In this document: one piece after another, positions 24,491 to 28,660 of the stretch
Position numbering within the stretch: the stretch's first letter is position 1
How the letters are laid out: every line of letters starts with the position of its first letter
DNA from: a bacterium UBA6115
GTDB lineage: Bacteria > Bacillota_A > Clostridia > Christensenellales > Aristaeellaceae
DNA: 28,660 nucleotides
Reading direction: 5' to 3'
Assembly: GCA_002428405.1 (NCBI GenBank)
Contig: DIWD01000055.1
Coordinates: forward strand, 3,682-32,341
Program-made: the position numbers and the translations under genes
Notes under the pieces: model-generated
Seen by the model: the letters and a program-made list of their open reading frames with translations, nothing else
Databases searched by the model: none
Told to the model about the DNA's origin: nothing

Positions 24491-25529
24491 TTTTGATTAC
24501 TTCCTCCCGCCAGAACTGATCGCGCAAACACCGCTAAAACAGCGTGACACAAGCCGGATGCTGGTATGCCAGCGCAATGGGCAGGCAAGACAGCACAGGC
24601 AGTTCCATGAATTTCCTGATTTTTTGAAAAAAGGCGATGTCCTGGTGCTCAACCGAAGCCGGGTCATTCCAGCGCGCCTGCTTGGCGTAAAAGCGGGTTC
24701 AGGCATCCCCTGCGAGGTGCTTCTGCTCAAGCGGCTCACGTCTGATAATTGGGAGGCTTTGGTTAAGCCTGGTCGCAGGCTGAAGGAAGGCAGCGAGATC
24801 CTCTTCGGCGAAGGCCAATTGCGCTGCCTGATTCAGCAGAGCACGGATTTCGGCGGCAGAGTGATTCATTTTTCCTATAAAGGGATTTTCGAGGAGATTC
24901 TGGAAATTCTTGGGCAGATGCCCCTGCCGCCCTACATCCATGAGCGGCTTGAGGACAAATCCCGATACCAAACCATTTATGCCAGGGAGGAGGGCAGCGC
25001 CGCCGCGCCGACCGCCGGGCTTCACTTCACCAATGACATCCTCTCCCGGCTGCGCGACAAAGGCATCATTGTCGTGACCTTGCTGCTGCACGTGGGCTTG
25101 GGCACCTTCCGCCCGGTCAAGGCGGAGTTGCTGGAAGACCATGTGATGCACGGGGAATGGTATGAAGTCAGCGCCGAGGCTGCTGATCTGATCAACCAGG
25201 CCCGCAGCGCAGGCGGCAGGGTCGTGTGTGTCGGCACAACCTGCGTGCGAACCCTTGAAACGGTGACAGACGCATCCGGCTGCGTCCATCCGGGACGCGG
25301 GACAACTGATATCTTCATCAAACCCGGGTTCTCTTTCCATGCCGCAGACGTGCTCCTCACCAATTTTCACCTGCCCCAGAGCACGCTGCTGATGCTGGTG
25401 TCTGCCTTCATGGGAAGGGAGAATGCGCTGTCTGCCTATCAGGAGGCTGTCAGGGAGCGTTACCGTTTCTTCAGTTTTGGCGACTGCATGCTCATCGGGG
25501 ATGGGTTTATTGGTGTGCAGAATGGATAA
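24477..25529 (+). CDS. queA: S-adenosylmethionine:tRNA ribosyltransferase-isomerase QueA
   Basis: A 350-residue enzyme that moves the ribosyl part of SAM onto 7-aminomethyl-deazaguanine in tRNA to make epoxyqueuosine. Family signatures are [50 protein letters not shown], the FIKPGF region and [16 protein letters not shown]. The start is ATG 24477, giving the usual [11 protein letters not shown]; earlier codons in the frame lie in ruvB. I see no strong ribosome binding site, so it may be coupled to ruvB. Tgt, which would act before it, is not in the window. Confidence 0.96.
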   Translation: MKTSDFDYFLPPELIAQTPLKQRDTSRMLVCQRNGQARQHRQFHEFPDFLKKGDVLVLNRSRVIPARLLGVKAGSGIPCEVLLLKRLTSDNWEALVKPGRRLKEGSEILFGEGQLRCLIQQSTDFGGRVIHFSYKGIFEEILEILGQMPLPPYIHERLEDKSRYQTIYAREEGSAAAPTAGLHFTNDILSRLRDKGIIVVTLLLHVGLGTFRPVKAELLEDHVMHGEWYEVSAEAADLINQARSAGGRVVCVGTTCVRTLETVTDASGCVHPGRGTTDIFIKPGFSFHAADVLLTNFHLPQSTLLMLVSAFMGRENALSAYQEAVRERYRFFSFGDCMLIGDGFIGVQNG

Positions 25530-26415
25530 AGCCAAGAATGCGCGCCAGATTTGCGCACTGGTTATCGGAGGAATGAACCTGGACATCCTTGGCACGGGGA
25601 GCAGCCCTTTCCTGGAAGGTGATTCCATTCCAGGTCGGATTGAAATACAGCCCGGCGGTGTCGGATACAATATTGCTTGCCGCCTGGCGAAAGCAGGGGT
25701 TAAGACAGAACTGCTGACCTTGCTGGGGGATGATTTCAACGCAGATATACTCAGGGCTGCCTGCTTGTCTGAAGGAATCGGCCTTAGCCTCGCGGTGCAG
25801 ACACGAGGCCCTTCCCCCTTATACCTTGCCATCCACGACCAACAGGGCGAGATGCGCGCTGCCGTAAACGATACAAAGGCGCTGGAGTCACTGGATCCTG
25901 ATTGCCTCCGAAAAATACTGGCCGGAACAGACCATTTCAACGCCTGTGTCCTGGACGCCAACCTGAGCGTTGCCTGCCTTCAGTCAGCAGCCGAGAATGT
26001 AAGCGCTCCCCTGATCGCGGATCCTGTCAGCGCTGTCAAATGCCTGCGCCTTCTGCCGGTGATGGGCAGTCTCACAGCCATCAAGCCCAACCGCATGGAA
26101 GCCTGGGCAATGACCGGGGAGAACAGCCCGCAGCGCGCGGCGGAAGCGCTCATCCGCCTTGGCGTGAAACAGGTCTTCATATCCCTGGGCGCAGAAGGCG
26201 TTTATTATGCGGACACATGCCAATCCGGCTTTCACCGCGCATCCGGGATTGCCGGGGTGAGCGTTACGGGAGCGGGCGACGCCATGGCGGCCGGCATCAC
26301 GCTGGGAGTTGCCATGGGGCTGCCAGCTGATGAAACCGCTCTGCTTGGCATGCGGTATTCCCATGAGTACCTTTTAAGCAGAACAGAACGGCCGATAGCC
26401 AAGGAGGATATATGA
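25522..26415 (+). CDS. psuK: PfkB-family sugar kinase, probable pseudouridine kinase
   Basis: A 297-residue ribokinase-like protein. PfkB signatures are visible: N-terminal VIGGMNLDILG, the QPGGVGYNIACRLAKAG motif, and GVSVTGAGDAMAAGITLG with the catalytic aspartate in GAGDA. The neighbour is pseudouridine-5'-phosphate glycosidase, overlapping by ATGA, so the substrate is most likely pseudouridine (phosphorylated on O5'). The ATG at 25522 overlaps the queA stop by 8 bases, and I see no good ribosome binding site. Substrate assignment rests on the neighbour, not on residues. Confidence 0.85.
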   Translation: MDKAKNARQICALVIGGMNLDILGTGSSPFLEGDSIPGRIEIQPGGVGYNIACRLAKAGVKTELLTLLGDDFNADILRAACLSEGIGLSLAVQTRGPSPLYLAIHDQQGEMRAAVNDTKALESLDPDCLRKILAGTDHFNACVLDANLSVACLQSAAENVSAPLIADPVSAVKCLRLLPVMGSLTAIKPNRMEAWAMTGENSPQRAAEALIRLGVKQVFISLGAEGVYYADTCQSGFHRASGIAGVSVTGAGDAMAAGITLGVAMGLPADETALLGMRYSHEYLLSRTERPIAKEDI

Positions 26416-27323
26416 ACCAGTACCTGCAGTTCTCCCCCAGGGTCAGGGAAGCGCTTGAGAATAAGAAGCCTGTTATCGCGTTGGAAAGCACCATCATCAG
26501 CCACGGGATGCCATACCCCCAAAATGTCCAGACAGCCCTTCAATGCGAGGCATTGTCGAGAAAACATGGCGCAGAACCCGCCACTGTCGCCGTCATCGGC
26601 GGCAAGCTGTGCGCAGGGCTTACCCAGGAACAGATCGAGTATCTGGGCAAGGCCGGACATGGGATACAAAAAGTCAGCCGGCGGGATCTGCCGATGATGG
26701 TGTCCAGGGGTGAGGATGGCGCGACCACGGTTGCGGCCACCATGATCATCGCGGCACTGGCAGGTATTCAGGTCTTCGCGACCGGCGGCATCGGCGGCGT
26801 ACACCGGGGAGCGGAGACCAGCATGGACATTTCAGCTGACCTGGAAGAGTTGGCGATGAGCCCCGTCGCGGTCGTTTGCGCCGGCGCCAAGAGCATCCTC
26901 GACCTTGGGCTGACGCTGGAATACCTCGAAACCAAAGGCGTGCCGGTCATCGGATACCGTACGGATGAACTTCCCGCTTTTTTTACAAGCCGGAGCGGTT
27001 TTTCAGTCCCCAGCCGGGCGGACGCGCCTGAGGACATCGCCAATGCCATCCGTGCGCAGTGCGGTCTGGGTTACCCCGGCGGCATGCTGATCGCCAACCC
27101 GATTCCAGATGAATACGCCATGCCGCTGGACGTGATCAACCGGGCCATCAGCCTCGCGCTGACAGATGCCCGGTCACAGGCCGTTTTCGGCAAGGACGTC
27201 ACACCTTTCCTGCTCTCCCGCGTTGTGGAGCTGACCGGCGGCAACTCACTCAAGTCCAACATCCAGCTGGTGTTCAACAACGTGACGCTTGCTGCGCAGA
27301 TTGCGCGGGCGCTTTCGTTTTAG
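26412..27323 (+). CDS. psuG: Pseudouridine-5'-phosphate glycosidase
   Basis: A 303-residue enzyme that splits the C-C glycosidic bond of pseudouridine 5'-phosphate into uracil and ribose 5-phosphate. The active-site residues known from the E. coli enzyme have counterparts here: E25 in ALESTIISHGMPYP, K87 in GIQKVSRRDLPM (Schiff-base lysine), D139/D143 for the metal in MDISADL, and K160 in AGAKSILD. Other family marks are TGGIGGVHRGAE and GGNSLKSNIQLV. A strong AAGGAGG precedes the ATG, and it overlaps psuK by ATGA. It is the last gene of the operon, with no clear + strand terminator before rpsT. Confidence 0.95.
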   Translation: MNQYLQFSPRVREALENKKPVIALESTIISHGMPYPQNVQTALQCEALSRKHGAEPATVAVIGGKLCAGLTQEQIEYLGKAGHGIQKVSRRDLPMMVSRGEDGATTVAATMIIAALAGIQVFATGGIGGVHRGAETSMDISADLEELAMSPVAVVCAGAKSILDLGLTLEYLETKGVPVIGYRTDELPAFFTSRSGFSVPSRADAPEDIANAIRAQCGLGYPGGMLIANPIPDEYAMPLDVINRAISLALTDARSQAVFGKDVTPFLLSRVVELTGGNSLKSNIQLVFNNVTLAAQIARALSF

Positions 27324-27350
27324 AAGCTTTCTTCCTGTCTGAAACCAAAT

Positions 27351-27371
27351 AAAAAAGCCGCGTGATGCGGC
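27351..27371 (-). terminator. Intrinsic terminator of rpsT
   Basis: On the - strand GCCGC (27371-27367), a five-base loop and GCGGC (27361-27357) are followed by six Ts (27356-27351). A wider pairing of AGCCG with CGGCT at 27375-27379 could extend or compete with it. On the + strand no T-run follows the stem, so it is a weak terminator for psuG. Confidence 0.75.
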
Positions 27372-27390
27372 ATTCGGCTCAATGCTTGCT

Positions 27391-27654
27391 TTAGACCTGT
27401 GCTTTGTTGAGCGCTTTGGCCATGCGCGCTTTCTTGCGGTTGGCGGTGTTCTTGTGGATAATGCCTTTCACGACGGCACGGTCCAAGGCGGAGGCTGCCG
27501 CGCTGAGCTTCTCAGGCGCTGCCGCCAGATCGTTGTTCATCGCGATGACATATTTCTTCACGGCGGTTTTCACCCCCGTTTTTACCATGCGGTTGCGCAG
27601 GTTCTTCTTCCTGTTCACCCGGACGCGCTTTTCCGAAGATCGGATGTTTGGCAA
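27391..27654 (-). CDS. rpsT: 30S ribosomal protein S20
   Basis: An 87-residue, Lys/Arg/Ala-rich helical protein that binds 16S rRNA early in assembly. The opening PNIRSSEKRVRVNRKKNLRN and the closing HKNTANRKKARMAKALNKA are typical of S20. It starts at TTG 27654 with AGGAGGTG 7 bases upstream. A non-ATG start is known for E. coli rpsT, where UUG is part of its translational control; the same codon here is notable. It is divergent from phoH and convergent with psuG. Confidence 0.95.
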   Translation of the reverse strand: MPNIRSSEKRVRVNRKKNLRNRMVKTGVKTAVKKYVIAMNNDLAAAPEKLSAAASALDRAVVKGIIHKNTANRKKARMAKALNKAQV

Positions 27655-27692
27655 CTTGGTTCACCTCCTGCCCTGCCGATTTAGCAATCGTT

Positions 27693-27721
27693 AATTTACC
27701 ACAAATCCGGCCAATCTGCAA
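27693..27721 (-). promoter_or_regulatory. Predicted sigma-A promoter of rpsT
   Basis: On the - strand, -35 TTGCAG (27721-27716) and -10 TAAATT (27698-27693) are 17 bases apart, with a leader of roughly 35 bases ending in the AGGAGGTG site of rpsT. Confidence 0.7.
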
Positions 27722-27747
27722 GCAGTATTTTTATTCTTCCTTTTTCA

Positions 27748-27773
27748 CCTGAAATGCTTCAGGGGCCTCCCCT
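27748..27773. repeat. Pair of overlapping inverted repeats between divergent rpsT and phoH promoters
   Basis: CCTGAA (27748-27753) and TTCAGG (27758-27763) form a perfect palindrome with a four-base centre. It shares three bases with a second one, AGGGG (27761-27765) and CCCCT (27769-27773). Neither is followed by a T-run on the + strand, and none is translated. They lie between the two -35 boxes and could be an operator. I know no regulator for this pattern. Confidence 0.35.
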
Positions 27774-27784
27774 GCCCCGATTTA

Positions 27785-27813
27785 TTGCGCCATCGGCTGA
27801 TTCAGTGTATGAT
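27785..27813 (+). promoter_or_regulatory. Predicted sigma-A promoter of phoH
   Basis: -35 TTGCGC (27785-27790) and -10 TATGAT (27808-27813) are separated by 17 bases. The leader to the phoH start is about 45 bases. A second AT-rich stretch, TATACT at 27814-27819, is too far from this -35 box to pair with it. Confidence 0.65.
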
Positions 27814-27866
27814 ATATACTGGTGTTGTGTTCAGACATGACACGCAACCAACCATGAGAGGAGCTG

Positions 27867-28660
27867 TTGAGCAGCTTGTCAGTCCCACTGGAAACATTTG
27901 ATACCTGCGTCGCCCTGTTCGGCCTTCACGACCGGAACATCCAGCTGATTGAAGACGACCTGCAGGTCGCTGTCCATCTGCGCAACAACGCGCTGCACGT
28001 TTCCGGAGAGGAAGAGAATACCCGCATCGCCGAACGGGTCATCCTGGAGATGCTGCAGCAATTGCACGCGGGTGAGAGCCTTGACGAAGCACGTATCCGC
28101 TATTTGATTACCCTGGCCAGGCAGGACCGCCTGGAGCAAATTGAAGATCTCAACGGCGAAGCAGTCGCGTTCACGCACAGGGGCCGAAAAATCGTCTGCA
28201 AGACTGAAGGCCAGCTGGCCTATGTCCAGGCCATGCGCAAAAGCATGCTGACATTGGCCGTCGGTCCCGCCGGAACCGGCAAAACGTACCTTGCTATCGC
28301 AATGGCGGCTGTGGCGGTGCGCAGCAAGGAAGTCGAACGCATCATTCTCACCCGCCCCGCTGTGGAAGCCGGTGAAAAGCTGGGCTTTCTTCCGGGTGAC
28401 ATGACCCAGAAGGTGGATCCCTACCTCAGGCCGCTGTATGACGCCTTGTATGACATCATAGGGGTGGAAACCTACCAGCGCATGGCGGAGCGCGGCAATA
28501 TAGAGGTTGCTCCGCTGGCGTTCATGCGCGGACGCACGCTCAATGACGCGTTCATCATTCTGGACGAGGCGCAGAATACGACGCCTGAACAGATGAAGAT
28601 GTTTCTCACCCGCATGGGAAGGAACGCGCGCAGCGTTGTGACCGGCGACCCCTCCCAGAT
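27867..28660 (+). CDS. phoH: PhoH-like ATPase (3' end beyond window)
   Basis: The first 264 codons of a PhoH-family protein (usually about 320 residues), an RNA-linked P-loop ATPase often next to the rRNA maturation gene ybeY, which would lie downstream. The N-terminal 110 residues form a small nucleic-acid-binding-like domain (LIEDDLQVAVHLRNNALHV). The ATPase core has Walker A GPAGTGKT (K139), RPAVEAGEKLGFLPGD, Walker B ILDEAQN (D233-E234) and TGDPSQ at the window edge. The start is placed at TTG 27867, three bases after AGAGGAG, which is close; a TTG three codons later is an alternative. No in-frame ATG lies upstream within the leader. Confidence 0.92.
   Translation, partial: MSSLSVPLETFDTCVALFGLHDRNIQLIEDDLQVAVHLRNNALHVSGEEENTRIAERVILEMLQQLHAGESLDEARIRYLITLARQDRLEQIEDLNGEAVAFTHRGRKIVCKTEGQLAYVQAMRKSMLTLAVGPAGTGKTYLAIAMAAVAVRSKEVERIILTRPAVEAGEKLGFLPGDMTQKVDPYLRPLYDALYDIIGVETYQRMAERGNIEVAPLAFMRGRTLNDAFIILDEAQNTTPEQMKMFLTRMGRNARSVVTGDPSQ

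Noticed and set aside
24699..25961. 420-residue open frame on the - strand opposite queA and psuK
   Set aside because: Both genes on the + strand have clear family motifs. The antisense product is low-complexity in composition and spans two genes, typical of a shadow.
27722..27784. Riboswitch or terminator between rpsT and phoH
   Set aside because: The hairpins lie upstream of both predicted start points, so they are not in either leader, and no T-run follows on the + strand.
27854..27901. Short ATG frame in the phoH leader
   Set aside because: Only 15 codons, no ribosome binding site of its own, and it overlaps the phoH start in another frame. It could be a leader peptide but nothing supports this.

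Overview
The window reads as a chromosomal core region of a Gram-positive, low-branching Bacillota (Firmicutes) relative with a fairly GC-rich genome, most likely a member of class Clostridia. The signs are YhaM-type RNase, ScpAB, the Asp23/FakA(YloV)/RecG neighbourhood, an Rrf2-NifS-NifU iron-sulfur set, strong GGAGG-type ribosome binding sites and sigma-A style promoters with 17-base spacers. The exact genus cannot be told from this sequence. There are no tRNAs, rRNAs, CRISPR arrays or insertion sequences that I can see, and no gene-free stretch longer than about 215 bases.

Region 1 (1-2847, + strand): the 3' end of rplI, then dnaB, then yhaM overlapping dnaB. Region 2 (2863-3776): a single lipoprotein gene with its own promoter, meeting the end of the next operon head-on at a shared hairpin. 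Region 3 (3774-13986, - strand): a tightly packed 12-gene run starting at a clear promoter upstream of an Rrf2/IscR-type regulator: iscR, iscS, iscU, hflX, three tandem VanY-like peptidases, a YprB-like exonuclease, a TPR protein, a site-2 protease homologue, scpA and scpB. Nearly every junction is an overlap or a gap of 0-1 bases, so iron-sulfur assembly, ribosome rescue, wall peptide trimming and chromosome condensation genes probably share a transcript.

Region 4 (13993-18139, - strand): asp23, fakA and recG behind one promoter, with an intrinsic terminator whose T-run touches the recG ribosome binding site. Region 5 (18170-20004, - strand): a large secreted L,D-transpeptidase. It is divergent from Region 6 (20023-27323, + strand), a seven-gene run made of a nuclease-SNF2 fusion, ruvC, ruvA, ruvB, queA, psuK and psuG: branched-DNA repair followed by tRNA modification and pseudouridine breakdown. 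Region 7 (27351-28660): rpsT on the - strand and the 5' part of phoH on the + strand, fired from divergent promoters.

The items most worth following are (a) a PD-(D/E)XK-like nuclease domain fused to an SNF2 helicase and placed directly upstream of ruvCAB, (b) a complete JAMM metalloprotease signature in the N-terminal extension of the ribosome-splitting GTPase HflX, (c) the Rrf2-led 12-gene operon with three tandem peptidases, and (d) a terminator that abuts the recG ribosome binding site.
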